Assembly: GCA_903861125.1 (NCBI GenBank)
Contig: CAIOTF010000016.1
Location: 1 to 64,000 of the forward strand
Length of the DNA stretch: 64,000 nucleotides
Reading direction: 5' to 3'
From: an uncultured Ignavibacteriota bacterium
GTDB taxonomy: Bacteria; Bacteroidota; Ignavibacteria; UBA10030; UBA8401
The notes beneath the pieces are model-generated. The model made no database searches. It had not been told where the DNA came from and worked only from the letters and a program-made list of their open reading frames with translations. How positions within the stretch are numbered: position 1 is the stretch's first letter; each line of letters begins with the position of its first letter. Shown in pieces: positions 1-10,628 of the stretch. A program made the translations under genes and the position numbers.

Positions 1-3000
1 CCCGTTGATATATTTTTTTCGGTGTATGAATATGACTTTGGTGCGTTGGTTGTGCCGTTTCCTTCTACGAAACCGATCTTTGTCCAGTTGCCCTTCCCTA
101 CGGGATCGTAGATCGGCGCGTTCGCTTGCTCAGGGTGACCAGTTGTTGTTGTGCGTTCAACTTCGAAACCGTAATTGTTCTTTTCGGTCGCGGTTGTCCA
201 ATCCAAACGGATGTTCCTTCCGTTCAATGTAGAAGTGAATGAACTCAACTCAACCGGCAGTACACCCTGTTCGCCCCCTGAGAAGGAACCGAATTCTGTT
301 ACGGTTGCGGTCAAACGGTGATTAACGGCATCCGCCTGATTCAAATACGCCCATGAAGTGCCGTTCCATTTTCCAGCCCAGATGCTTGCCTCGGTTCCGG
401 CAACATCGGCCGGCAGATACTGCATTGTAACGCCGCATGAGAATGCGGAAATGCCGCTTGATGTTACGGTCCAATTCCGGTTGAGATAATTTGCGGCGCT
501 GGAATTATTGCCATGTTTTGCATTCGACAATTTAACACCGGCATAGGCCGACGAAAAAGTACCCGAAGTAAAATTGAGCGTTACCGGTGAATACTCCGCA
601 GTAACCGTATTGTCGCCGACAGGGTACGTAAATGAACCGGTGCCGGTAAATGTTTTTCGCAATTCTCCGGATCCCGTTGCCACAATCATGTTCGTTGCGG
701 AAGGAGTTCCGGACACAACGGCGGAACTGCCAAGAGTGAGATTATAATTCCCCAACGTTATCAATCCCGAGGACAATGTCAGAACACCGTTCAGCTGCGC
801 ATCTGCACCCAGTGTTAACAAAGTTCCGGATTGCATTTCCAGTGAACCAACGGTGACCGACGATCCTGTGAGAGGCATATTTGCGGAACCGGATTTAATA
901 ATAACGTTGGCACCAGAGGCAGGAACACCTCCCGACCAATTTGCAGCAGTTTCCCACGCAGTATTGGTGATGCCGGACCATACATTGTATGTGCCGTCAA
1001 ATGCTCCCATTGTATTGCTGCTGCGTGTGCTCCCAGTGTAATCCGTTGTAATAACGGTTCCTGAAACTCCCGCCATCGCTACCGCCGGTTTATAATCTCC
1101 GGCCGTTGTTCCGCCGGCGTTAACAAATTCGGGAGAAGCATTCAAACTGGATCCATCTTGTACGGTTGCTGTTTTCCAGCTCGCAAGAGAAGTGACATCT
1201 GCTCCGTTAAAATAACCGAATGTTCCTCCGTAAATTCCGGATGCATAGTAATCATTGTAGTCTTCAGTCAATCCGGTTGCACTTGATATGATTGAAGGAG
1301 TGGTAGTGTAGTAAAAGTATGCCGCATAATGTTTTCCTGTTGCTCCGTTGTTCGACCTTGCATTGTCGAAAATATTATTCCTGAAATCTCTTGTATTTGT
1401 TGTAACTGCACTGTATAGCGCATAACTGTTTAATGCACCGCTTGTTGGTGTTCCTCCGATATACACAGTATTGAAATAGAGATTGTTATTGTTGCTGGCG
1501 GCACCTGTTTCATAAATACCATACAGAGTTGCTGTAGTATTCCCGCCAAGACTGATAATATTATTGGAGTAGGTTGTGGCGCCGGCATTTATTTTCACAC
1601 CATAAATATTGGCACTTGTGCTTGCAGCATCCACCGATAAACTGTGTATGAAATTACCCGAAACCGTGCTTGCTGTTGTGCTGCCGTTGTAATAAATTCC
1701 TGCCACATTCCCCGAAAATGATGCATATGTATTCGAAAGGTTATAAATAGTATTGGCTGAAATTGTTTGTGCTACGGCTGATGTGTAATTAAATACGATT
1801 CCGCCAACCGATGCTGTATGGTTGGTCAGATTATTAGCATTTGCAATGGTCATGTCACGAACAGTATTTCCTGTAATTGTATTTGTACCACTCGAGACAT
1901 TTATGCCAATAATTAGTCCTGTAGTTGTTGCAGTCGTATTTGTTGTTCCGTTGTTAATATTGGCAATGATATTACCTGAAATTGTGTTAGCACCGGTTCC
2001 TGCACTGTTTATACCATATACCGTTTGCGCATTGCCGGATGAAGCTGACGTTGCATTAATGCTGTTTGCTATTGTCGTGCTGCCGATCGTGTTGTTGCTG
2101 ATGGTTGTTGTACCTGATCCGCTTTTGATTATTCCCATAAAGTTAGTGGATGCAGCTGAGGTGCTATTATCCGCAGTTATCAGGCCGATGGTGTTGTTCC
2201 GGCAGTCAACGGTTCCGGTTGAAGTAATCCACATTCCGTAGCAGAATGCACCGGTTGCTCCTCCCGTATAGGTCACCGAAGTGCTTCCTGTTGTTGAGCC
2301 TATCGTATTTCCCGCTGTTGTGCCTATGTTTACCGAACCCGCACTACCGGTGAAAATTCCCGTCCAGCCGGCAGCTCCGGAATTTAGCCAGGTAAAGTTT
2401 TGGATGGTATTTCCTTGAATATTACTTGCTGTGCCTGCACCGGTTAAAAGGTAAATACCATAAAAAATGTTGTTTGATGTTCCTGATTTTGTCCATGTAC
2501 CCGCGCAATTCGCCGAACTTCCTCCTATGTAATTATTGCTGATGGTATAATTAAATCCGGTATTATTAATATAAATTCCACTATATATCACGGAACTTGG
2601 GTTAAATGAAGTTGTTTCATATAAACTGTTTCCCGAGATCGTCCAGGCGGAATTATAATTACCCAGTTGTACACCATTGGATGCAGCAGTTGAATTTATG
2701 TAATCGTAGATTTTATTATTGCTTACTGTATTTTCGCTGTTATCTTTGCCGGCGGTACCGAGTGCATAGATCGCATTCACTGGCCGGTTAGCATTGGTTG
2801 AGTTCGTAATATTGTTATTATCTATCAGGTTACCGTCGGAGCCGGTTGTTCCCGTGGTTGTGGAGAAGAATATCACCCCTCCTGATGCGTTTGTTGATGA
2901 GCCTTTTATGGTGCAATTCTTTATCGTATTGCGTGTAGCATCATTATAAAATTTTATGGTGGATGCAGAAGCTCCGGTGCTGAGATTGGATATTATTAAG

Positions 3001-6000
3001 GAATTGCTTTCGGTATTTAATCCATTGATGATAACAGTGTCCGCTCCGTTTAATGAAATCAGCGGGCCGTTCACTGTTCCGGAGACTGTTCTTGCCGCGC
3101 CACCTGAAGGGGATATCGTAAGGGTTTTTGTGCCTGGCCACTGTGTAAGCTCAATGCTGCCCGATTCTGACGTAAGATCGGAAGTGATCAGTGCAATAAG
3201 GTTGCCGGAAATACCGAAATTGTAAATTGCTTCAAACAAACCCCCTGCATTTGTCAGTGAGGTGTACGTCTGTCCGGTTCCCACGTTGACCGTTCCCGAT
3301 AAACCTGATGCCGTCATACCGCCAAATTCATGGGCTCCGATGTCGGGTAATGTCGGCGGATACGAAGCATTAACCGGATAACCGACGTTAGGGTAGCGTG
3401 CCGTTCCATAATAATCGGCGGTAAAAGCGATGGGTGCGGAAACCACCGATCCTCTGCTTTCGCACCGGGTTGTTGAATCTGTGTTTATTCGCAGGTCATA
3501 CGGCGAAGAGGATATATTCACAAACGGAGGAAGTTCCGATATCGAAGCGGTATCGCGGGGGGCAATGGTTCCTGCAGTGAATACACCAGTCTTATAAGCA
3601 TAAAGCGTTTGTGCTGAACTTGTTCCATCGAAATAAATTACATTATATGTTCCTGGTGTTCCGGCGTAAAAATTGTTGTTGGTCGAGGTAGAGGCATAGT
3701 TCACCAGGTAACCGGCCGTACCGGGGCCACTTTTGAAAGCAACGGTATAACCTGACCCGTTGGGGGTGGAGTTGTTTACTATGATATTGTTTCGCAGGTC
3801 AAGTGCAGACGTGGTGGCAGTTGTGCTGGCGGAATGATAGATGCCGCTGCTCCCGAAGGTTGTTCCGGAGGAGGAGGCGTTCAGATACACAGTGTTGTTA
3901 TAGACTCCGTAGGTTGAAGGTGCTGTGGTGGAAGTAATGCTGATACCCCTGACGGCATCAAGAACATTTGCTGCCGGTGCTTTCAGTTCACTGATAAAAT
4001 TATTATACGTATAAACCGTTGTTCCGGCAGAGATAAGCATTCCGTTTACTGCACCGGCCGTTGTTGCAATTGCTCCGCTCTGTGAAAGGTTGTATATATT
4101 ATTTTTATGTACATTAACGGTCGTTCCGCCCCCTATGTTAATTCCATTCACGATGGGCGATGTTGCTCCTGAACCCGACAACGCGTTAACGGTGTTGGAG
4201 TACACATTCACCGTTGTTCCGGCTGTCGAATTTATTCCAAAAATAGTGCACGACGCACCGCTTGATGAAATGGTGCTGATGGTGTTGCCGTTGATATTGG
4301 CAGTAGTTGCAGCACCCGTACTCACAATTCCGTATGCTGCCGACGTTGATGCCGTGGTCAGCGTACCGATGGTATTGGTGCTGATATTTAATGCCGTTGG
4401 TGAGGCGGTGTTGTAAATACCATAAAGCAAACCTGTTCCCTGAAGCGTTCCGTTCAGTATGTTATTGGTGGAAATGTTCGTGGTCCCGGTGCTTCCGGTG
4501 TTGTATATTCCCCAGAATGTTGACCCGCCCGTTCCGTATGCCGAACAGTTCTGTATGGTATTTCCGGTGATGGATACTGTTCCGGTTCCTGTCTGGTTGA
4601 TGCCGTAAAATGTGCAGACGCCCGATGTTGTGGTACCGCTTGTTCCCACGGCTATTGAGTTGGCCGTGGAGGTGCTGCCGATGGTGTTTCCCGAAATGGT
4701 AAAATTGCCAGCCGCGCCTGCGGTGTTGATTCCGTAAAATGTAAATCCGATAGTTGCTGCACCGTTGACACTGATGCTGCCGATTTTGTTGTTTTGGATA
4801 CCGACTGTTCCTGTTGAAGTTGCATAAATTCCCTGAATCCACGGCGTTCCTGCCGACGGGGTGATCGTGATGGCACCGTTACCGGTTTCAGCACCGATAG
4901 TATTGGCCGAGGTTGTTCCAACATTCACCGTGCCCCCTAAAACACTGATGCCCGAAAAAGTACCGGAACCTACTATATTGATGGTTGAGGTTGAAAATGA
5001 AATGGCGGTAATGGTGTTTCCTTGAATCTCCGAGGCACTCGATGTTCCTGCCGTCAGCTCAATGGGAATCAGGTTCGCGGTGCCGGTAAATGTGCTTGTG
5101 CCGGTTCCCAAAGCAGAACTGTACCCGATAATATTGTTATTGATTACATACCCAACTCCGCTGGCCGTAACGATGTTGATGTCCCGTTGTTTTCCGCTGA
5201 TGGTACGCGAGGCAGTCTGGAAAAATCTATTTCCCGTAATCGTCCATGCCGAACTGTTGCTGGCAAGGTAGATTCCATTGGGGTATGCACCTGAATAATC
5301 CTGAATATTATTGTTGGTGATGGATATTCCGCTGTTGTCAATAGAGGTGCTGGAACCTGCGGAATAGATGGCGTTAATCGGCAGGTTAGACCCTGCTGAT
5401 GTAATCGTGTTATTCGTAATAACGTTTCCATCATTACCATTTGTTGTTCCCGTCGAAAAAAAGATGGTGCCGTACGTCGATGACGTATTCGAACCCTTTA
5501 TTGTGCAGTATTTTACAGTATTATTGGAAGCCTCCGCAATAAAACGTATCGTGGATGTATTGGTAGCGTTTGAAGTACTTGCATTGGATATCGTCAGGTC
5601 CGCACTTCCCGTTTGGCTCACCCGTCCGTCAATCGTGACGGCGTTGGCTCCGTTCAGGTCGATCAGCGGAGCAGCAATGCTGCCGCTGATGGTAAGAGTG
5701 CTTGCCGTTGGGTATAATAGTACCGATGAGTAACTTGACGGAGACGAACTGGCGTTCAGTACCGCACTCGCAGATTCATACGTACTGCGGTCTATCTTTA
5801 CCGTAATTGTGCCTTGATGCGTTCCCGCGTTGATGGCATCGAAAGCCCCTTTCAGGTTTACATAATCTCCCGATGGTGTCCCTGCCGTCGATGTAACAGA
5901 AACATTCCCGGTTACGGTAAATTCATACGCACCCATCGAAGGGAGCAATGTACTTCTGGTTGTCCCTGCATAATCGGTTAAGATTCCCGTCCCCGGCACA

Positions 6001-9000
6001 GCCGTAAGACTCGGGGCGGTAGGAATATAATTTGTCGCGACGGTTCCTCCGGCGTTCTCAAAAGAAGGGTTTGCAGCAACGCTTCCGTTGTCAGTTCCGG
6101 CGATCAAAGGAACCGTGGTTACATCCGCGGAATTGTATCGTCCCAGCACACCGCCTGTTCCGGGAGCATAGTAATCATTATATCCCAGTGTAAGATTTGT
6201 CGCCGTTGCGTAGTTGAAAAATGCCGCATAGTGAAAACCTGTTGCACCGTTATTTGAACGTGCATTGCTAAAAATATTATTCCGGAAGTTCCGTGTGTTT
6301 GTTGATGCCGCACTGTATAACGCATAGCTGTTTAATGCGCCTGCTGTCGGCACGCCGCCAATATAGACCGTATTATAATACAGACTGTTATTGTTTGATG
6401 CAGCCCCGGTTTCGTAGATACCATAAAGCGTCGACAGTGTATTGCCGCCGAGACTAATAATATTATTCGCATAGGTCGTCACTCCGGCATTTATTTTTAC
6501 ACCATAGATGCTTGCCGCTGTACTGCCCGCATCGACAGATAAACCGTTAATAAAGTTACCCGACACCGTGCTTGCAGTTGTGCTGCCGTTGTAATAAATC
6601 CCATGAACATTTCCCGCAAATGATGCATATGTATTGGAAAGGTTATAGATAGTATTGCCCGAGATAGTTTGAACAGCAGCAGTTGTATAATTAAATACAA
6701 TTCCTCCAACAGCTGCTGTATGGTCGGTCAGATTATTAGCATTTGCAATGGTCATGTCACGAACAGTATTTCCTGTAATTGTATTTGTACCACTCGAAAC
6801 ATAAATACCATTGATTCGTCCTAAAGTTGCCGCAGTTGTATTGGTTGTTCCGTTGGTCAGTTTGGAAATTGTATTACCGGAAATTGCTACCGTTCCCGTT
6901 CCTGCACTAAGGATTCCATAAACGACCTGTGCATTCGCTGTTGATCCTGAACTGGCATTGATGCTGTTTGCATCCGAGGTACTCCCAATGGTGTTATTGC
7001 TTATGGTTGTGGTGCCGGCTGTGGCAGTTTTATTTATTCCGTAAATATTTGCTGCTAACGTTGATGCATTGGCAGCCGTTATTGCCCCGACAGTATTATT
7101 TTGGCAAACGACCGTACCGGTTCCTCCAATATTTATCCCGTAGACGTTTGCTCCGGTGGCTGCGGCTGTTATAGCTATTGAACCATTGCCGGTGGTTGCC
7201 CCGATGGTATTTGCTGTGACAGTTCCGATGTTAACTGCCCCTGTTGCGGTGGCAGGAATATTGATGGCCGTCCATGCGGATGCTAAGGCAGCAGCATCAC
7301 CCCAGGTAAAGTTTTTAATGGTATTGCCTTGCACACCGGTTGTGGTGCTTACCGTCGGACCAACGTTTAGGTTGATCGCATTAAACGTATTGGTAAACGC
7401 GTTTGTTTTTGTCCAGCTGGTTACACTGCCGGTGGTGCCGCAACTCGGTGCGCTTCCTCCGATGTAGTTTCCGCTGATGGTAACATCGGTCGACGTAAGA
7501 TCGGAATTATTAATGGGTGTGTAAGTAACGGCAACTGTTGGAGCGAATGACGCCGTTTCGTAAAAACTATTTGTCGAAATGGTCCATCCTGTATTGTTTG
7601 CCGCCAATTGTATTCCGTTTGATGCTGTTCCTTTGTTTAAGAAATCGTAAATATTATTATTGCTGATGGTGTTCCCGCTGTTTGTTTTGGCAATCGTTCC
7701 CAGTGAATAGATGGCGTTCAAGGGCCTGTTAGCATCGGTTGAGTTCGTGATATTGTTATTATCAATCAGATTGCCGTCATTACCGGTTGTTCCTGTGGTT
7801 GTACTGAAAAAGAGTATTCCTCCGCTGGCATCAAGCGTCGAACCCTTTATTGTACAGTATTTCACCGTGTTGTTTGTGGCATCATTAATGAACCTGATTG
7901 TCGATGTTCCTCCGGAGCTATATATGCTTGTATTCGTAATCGTTAAGTCCTTCGATGAGCCGCTATGGTTTACTCTGCCATCTATCGTCACATTGTCCGC
8001 GCCGTTCAGGTCGATTAAAGGCTTATTAACATTTCCACTAATACTTAGACCTGTTACAGCCGGGTACACTGTTACCGATGTGTAACTGGCCGAACCGGAA
8101 CTGCTGGCGTTTAACACCGCGGCGTCAATTTCTGTTGTACGGCTGTTCAATTGGAGTATAATGTCACCCTGATGTGTGCCTGCATTGATTGCGTCAAAAG
8201 CACTTTTCAGTGATGAATACCCTCCTCCGCTCGCACCTGCTGTAGCGCTTACCGTAATGTTCGAAGTCACCCCAACTTCATAGGCACCTATCGACGGGAT
8301 TGAACTATTGCGTGATGTTCCTGCATAATCCGTTGTAACACCGGTACCCGTTACCGCCAGCAGATTTGAAGCGGTCGGAATATAGTCCGCCGCCGTAGTG
8401 CCCCCTGCACTGGCAAAAGATGGATTCACCTGCAGACTGCTGACATCCTTTCCGGGATACAACGGGAACGTGACAACCCCGCCGGCATTCGGCGCATAAT
8501 AGTCGTTGTAATCGTAGCTAAACGCCACACCCGGATTCGCAATAATATTTGCCGCATAGTGAAGCGTTGAACCGTTTATTGTGGATCGGGTATTGCTGAA
8601 GATGTTGTTCTTTATGTTTACAGTAGTGCCAGCAGAGATATAGAGGGCGTAAGACTTGTTAGTAACTCCTGTGCCCAGACTTCCGCCGATCGAGACCGTA
8701 TTAAAGTAAAGATTGTTTGCATCGGCAATATTCATACCATAAATTGTTGTCTTGGTATCTCCGCCGAGTGTTACAATATTATTGGCACTGCTGGTATTAC
8801 GTAAAGCCATTCCGGTGATGCTTGCCGCAGTACTGGCCCCCGAAACCGACAATCCGTAGATAAAATTCTTTGAAACAATATTGGTCTGCCCTGCGGTTCC
8901 CAGAAACATTAATCCAAGCACACCACCCGTGAATGAACTATTCGTATTCGACAAATTGTACACCGTATTTCCCTGCACGGTCTGAGGCAAAACTACGGAG

Positions 9001-10628
9001 TTGAGAAAAATACTGATACCAAGAACGGAATAAGTATCACTACCTATATAATTAGAGCTATTGGCGTTGGCAATCGTAAGATCTCTGACGGTATTATTTT
9101 CAATGGTATTTGTTCCGTTCGTTGATTTAATGCCGTAAATAAGTCCGAATGTTGCTGCGTCTGAATTGGTCGATCCGTTTCGCATCTTGGAAACAGTATT
9201 TCCTGAAATCGTATTCGTGCCTGCGCCCTGTGAATAAATACCGTACACTGATTGAATATTACCAGCTGTAGGGTTAGTTGCGTTTACATCAATGCTGTTT
9301 GTTGTTCCTGCATCTGTGCTGCCAATAGTATTATTACTGATATTGACCGTTCCCGAAGCCCCAGAGTATATTCCATATGTGTTTAATACATATGAAGTAC
9401 TTGAAGGGGTTATCGAGCCAATAACGTTCTGCCGTACATCCATCGTACCTGCACCATTCAAACTTATGCCATAGAGACTTAATCCGCCAGCATTATAGGT
9501 AATTGCTATCGAAGAGTTTCCCGTTCCCGCTCCAATAACGTTCGGTAATGTTGTCCCAATATTGACCTTGCCGACGGCATTTATTCCGTACCAATTTGAG
9601 ATGTTCGCAAAGGACATGTTCTTTATGGTGTTCCCCTGAATATTACTTGCTGTAGCAGTACCAACACTCATTTGTATTGCATAGAAATTCGCGTAGTATG
9701 AGCTGTTTAACCTTGTCCAGGTTCCGCTGCATCCCGACGCATTTCCTCCGATGTAGTTCCCCGACACTGTGAAATTTACACCCGTTGAATAAACGTAAAT
9801 GACGAACATCGTATTACCATATCCGGCCGTTGGCGTAAAGCTCGACTGTTCATAAAAGCTGTTTCCTGAAATCGTCCAGGCTGAATTGTTAGAGTACAGA
9901 TAAATGCCGTTTGACCCCAGAGTTCGGCTGTGAAAGTCGTAAATGTTGTTGTTGCTAACAGTATTTTCGCTGTTTTCTTTAGCAGAAGTTCCCACAGAGC
10001 CGATTGCGTTCACGGGCCTGTTGGCATCTGCCGCGTTCGTGATAGCATTGTGATCGATCGTATTGCCGTCATTTCCTGTCGTGCCGGTGGTTGTACTGAA
10101 AAAGAGTATTCCTCCGTTGGCATCAAGCGTTGAACCTTTTACTGTACAGTATTTAACCGTATTGCTTGTGGCATCATTAATGAACCTGATTGTCGATGTT
10201 CCTGCAGTGTTTAAAATACTTGTATTCGTAATCGTCAGGTCTATGGCTGCTCCGGGAACACCTGCCGTGTAGAGCCTTCCGTCTATCGTCACATTGTCCG
10301 CACCGTTCAGGTCAATGAGAGGGGTGGCCAGATTACCGCTGATGGTTTTACCTGTAACTGTAGGATAGATAAGCACCGATGTATAGTTGGCACTCCCCGT
10401 CAGGCTCGCATTCAACACCGCCGCCGCGGTTTCTGTGGTATTATCGACGACCTGAAGAGTAATGGCCCCGGTGATGGTACCAGCGTTTATTGCATCAAAT
10501 GCAAGTTTGAGTGTTGTATAATCGGCACCGGTGGCGCCTACGGTTTTCGTGGCATCTGCTTTTGCAGTTTGAACAAAAACTCCGGCTGCAAGAACCAGCA
10601 GCAGAAAAAGGGTGGAATATTTTTTCAT
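1..10628 (-). CDS. Giant modular beta-helix surface protein, partial (T9SS-type)
   Basis: Seen: the reading frame from the ATG at 10628 has no stop to the left edge, giving at least 3542 codons; the C-terminus lies outside the window. Residues 1-25 form a signal peptide (MKKYSTLFLLLVLAAGVF...). Four large modules follow, beginning near residues 25, 787, 1565 and 2430. Each opens with a segment like 'FDAINAGT', passes through 'LIDLNGADNVTIDGR' and 'STIRFIN', runs through many 'TISGNTI/YGIN' turns and ends near 'MGAYEF'. The Asn/Gly/Ser/Thr-rich periodicity is that of right-handed parallel beta-helix proteins. From about residue 3207 a different domain appears ('WSGITNTAWETAANW'), then the linker 'LPVELSSFTS...NNYGFEVER...KIGFVEGNGTTNAPKSY' also found in the cargo proteins at 34-37 kb. 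Inferred: a surface-anchored or secreted adhesin, or a polysaccharide-binding or -cleaving protein, exported by T9SS. No catalytic residues were recognised. Confidence 0.9.
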   Translation of the reverse strand, partial: MKKYSTLFLLLVLAAGVFVQTAKADATKTVGATGADYTTLKLAFDAINAGTITGAITLQVVDNTTETAAAVLNASLTGSANYTSVLIYPTVTGKTISGNLATPLIDLNGADNVTIDGRLYTAGVPGAAIDLTITNTSILNTAGTSTIRFINDATSNTVKYCTVKGSTLDANGGILFFSTTTGTTGNDGNTIDHNAITNAADANRPVNAIGSVGTSAKENSENTVSNNNIYDFHSRTLGSNGIYLYSNNSAWTISGNSFYEQSSFTPTAGYGNTMFVIYVYSTGVNFTVSGNYIGGNASGCSGTWTRLNSSYYANFYAIQMSVGTATASNIQGNTIKNMSFANISNWYGINAVGKVNIGTTLPNVIGAGTGNSSIAITYNAGGLSLYGISLNGAGTMDVRQNVIGSITPSSTSYVLNTYGIYSGASGTVNISNNTIGSTDAGTTNSIDVNATNPTAGNIQSVYGIYSQGAGTNTISGNTVSKMRNGSTNSDAATFGLIYGIKSTNGTNTIENNTVRDLTIANANSSNYIGSDTYSVLGISIFLNSVVLPQTVQGNTVYNLSNTNSSFTGGVLGLMFLGTAGQTNIVSKNFIYGLSVSGASTAASITGMALRNTSSANNIVTLGGDTKTTIYGMNIADANNLYFNTVSIGGSLGTGVTNKSYALYISAGTTVNIKNNIFSNTRSTINGSTLHYAANIIANPGVAFSYDYNDYYAPNAGGVVTFPLYPGKDVSSLQVNPSFASAGGTTAADYIPTASNLLAVTGTGVTTDYAGTSRNSSIPSIGAYEVGVTSNITVSATAGASGGGYSSLKSAFDAINAGTHQGDIILQLNSRTTEIDAAVLNASSSGSASYTSVTVYPAVTGLSISGNVNKPLIDLNGADNVTIDGRVNHSGSSKDLTITNTSIYSSGGTSTIRFINDATNNTVKYCTIKGSTLDASGGILFFSTTTGTTGNDGNLIDNNNITNSTDANRPLNAIYSLGTIAKTNSGNTISNNNIYDFLNKGTASNGIQLAANNTGWTISTNSFYETASFAPTVAVTYTPINNSDLTSTDVTISGNYIGGSAPSCGTTGSVTSWTKTNAFTNTFNAINLNVGPTVSTTTGVQGNTIKNFTWGDAAALASAWTAINIPATATGAVNIGTVTANTIGATTGNGSIAITAAATGANVYGINIGGTGTVVCQNNTVGAITAANASTLAANIYGINKTATAGTTTISNNTIGSTSDANSINASSGSTANAQVVYGILSAGTGTVAISGNTISKLTNGTTNTTAATLGRINGIYVSSGTNTITGNTVRDMTIANANNLTDHTAAVGGIVFNYTTAAVQTISGNTIYNLSNTYASFAGNVHGIYYNGSTTASTVSGNFINGLSVDAGSTAASIYGVKINAGVTTYANNIISLGGNTLSTLYGIYETGAASNNNSLYYNTVYIGGVPTAGALNSYALYSAASTNTRNFRNNIFSNARSNNGATGFHYAAFFNYATATNLTLGYNDYYAPGTGGVLGRYNSADVTTVPLIAGTDNGSVAANPSFENAGGTVATNYIPTAPSLTAVPGTGILTDYAGTTRSTLLPSMGAYEFTVTGNVSVTSTAGTPSGDYVNLKGAFDAINAGTHQGTITVKIDRSTYESASAVLNASSSPSSYSSVLLYPTASTLTISGSIAAPLIDLNGANAVTIDGRVSQTGSADLTISNASTSNATNTSTIRFIAEASNNTVKYCTIKGSNTSSTYGTIFFSTGTTNGNDGNVITNNTITSAGSNLPINAIYSAGSSTSIDNSGISITNNNIQDYSGAYPNGIYLASNSSAWTITGNRFFQTASRTISGKQRDINIVTASGVGYVINNNIIGYSSALGTGTSTFTGTANLIPIELTAGTSSASEIQGNTITAISFSTSTINIVGSGTFSGISVLGGTVNVGTTSANTIGAETGNGAITITPSAGTPWIQGIYATSTGTVGIQNNKIGSISVNGAATIGFTFYGINTAGAAGNFTISGNTIGSTSTANSIAVGTSGTTTSGVCTFYGINQTGTGTVSITGNTIQNCSAYGTGGSTFWGIYNTGSTGTTNISTNNILNGTLQGTGLLYGIYNTASPTALNISTNTIGTLTTASTSAAYGIVSTGAATTANINGNTISTISSSGASCTIFGINSTAGTTVNVYSNTVNALSGSGATSPIVNGINIGGGTTVNVHKNNIYNLSQSGAIATTAGAVNGMLISAGTTVYTYNNFISELKAPAANVLDAVRGISITSTTAPSTYGVYNNTVYLNASSSGTTFGSSGIYHSASTTATTSALDLRNNIIVNNSTPNGSGYTVAFKSGPGTAGYLVNYASTSTNNNFYAGTPGTYNVIYFDGTSSAQTLYAYKTGVFTAGTIAPRDTASISELPPFVNISSSPYDLRINTDSTTRCESRGSVVSAPIAFTADYYGTARYPNVGYPVNASYPPTLPDIGAHEFGGMTASGLSGTVNVGTGQTYTSLTNAGGLFEAIYNFGISGNLIALITSDLTSESGSIELTQWPGTKTLTISPSGGAARTVSGTVNGPLISLNGADTVIINGLNTESNSLIISNLSTGASASTIKFYNDATRNTIKNCTIKGSSTNASGGVIFFSTTTGTTGSDGNLIDNNNITNSTNANRPVNAIYALGTAGKDNSENTVSNNKIYDYINSTAASNGVQLGNYNSAWTISGNSLYETTSFNPSSVIYSGIYINNTGFNYTISNNYIGGSSANCAGTWTKSGTSNNIFYGIYLLTGAGTASNIQGNTIQNFTWLNSGAAGWTGIFTGSAGSVNIGTTAGNTIGSTTGSTSVTYTGGATGAFCYGMWITSTGTVDCRNNTIGLITADNSTSAASTNFMGIIKSGSGTTTISNNTIGSTTIANSINATSASSGNAQTVYGINSAGTGANTISGNIIANINNGTTNTTATTTGLIIGINVSSGTNTITGNTVRDMTIANANNLTNHTASVGGIVFNYTSAVAQTISANTIYNLSNTYASFSGNVAGIYYNGSTTASTVSGNFIHSLSVDAASTSANIYGVKINAGATTYSNNIISLGGNTTATLYGIYETGAASNNNNLYFNTVYIGGTPTSGALNSYALYSAVTTNTRDFRNNIFDNARSNNGATGKHYAAYFYYTTTPSIISSATGLTEDYNDYYASGIYGGTFGYFNGADVTSLASWKTATVQDGSSLNASPEFVNAGGTTAGDYKPAVAMAGVSGTVITTDYTGSTRSSNTMGAFDGTYNVWSGITNTAWETAANWSGGVPASGANVIIKSGSANMPLTGSSVTVGSLEMQSGTLLTLGADAQLNGVLTLSSGLITLGNYNLTLGSSAVVSGTPSATNMIVATGSGELRKTFTGTGSFTYPVGDNTVTAEYSPVTLNFTSGTFSSAYAGVKLSNAKHGNNSSAANYLNRNWTVTSSGISAFSCGVTMQYLPADVAGTEASIWAGKWNGTSWAYLNQADAVNHRLTATVTEFGSFSGGEQGVLPVELSSFTSTLNGRNIRLDWTTATEKNNYGFEVERTTTTGHPEQANAPIYDPVGKGNWTKIGFVEGNGTTNAPKSYSYTEKNIST
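76..145 (-). repeat. In-frame dispersed element in linker of giant protein
   Basis: On the minus strand the coding sequence passes through a segment beginning CACCCTGAGCAAGCG and ending GAAGGGCA. It encodes GHPEQANAPIYDPVGKGN between '...EVERTTT' and 'WTKIGFVEG'. The same core (CACCCTGAGCAA ... GAAGGGT) occurs in intergenic DNA near 30676-30722 and 36207-36260. In the paralogous linkers at 34.5 and 36.7 kb the same protein position holds a different palindromic element. Boundaries are approximate. Confidence 0.55.
1824..1895. repeat. 72-nt exact internal repeat, copy A (giant gene)
   Basis: This stretch is identical, base for base, to 6726-6797, in the same frame of the giant beta-helix gene. 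It encodes part of one 'TITGNTVRDMTIANANNL' turn. Identity at synonymous positions points to recent duplication or gene conversion between module 4 and module 2. Confidence 0.9.
6726..6797. repeat. 72-nt exact internal repeat, copy B (giant gene)
   Basis: Second copy of the repeat at 1824-1895, located in module 2 of the giant beta-helix gene. The flanking sequence is similar but not identical. Confidence 0.9.

Noticed and set aside
1822-2241. Hydrophobic Val/Pro-rich plus-strand ORF of 139 aa, and similar ones at 4090-4416, 5368-5733, 7156-7467 and 7711-8085
   Set aside because: All lie antisense to the giant beta-helix gene; their hydrophobicity is the complement of its Asn/Thr/Ser/Gly codons.
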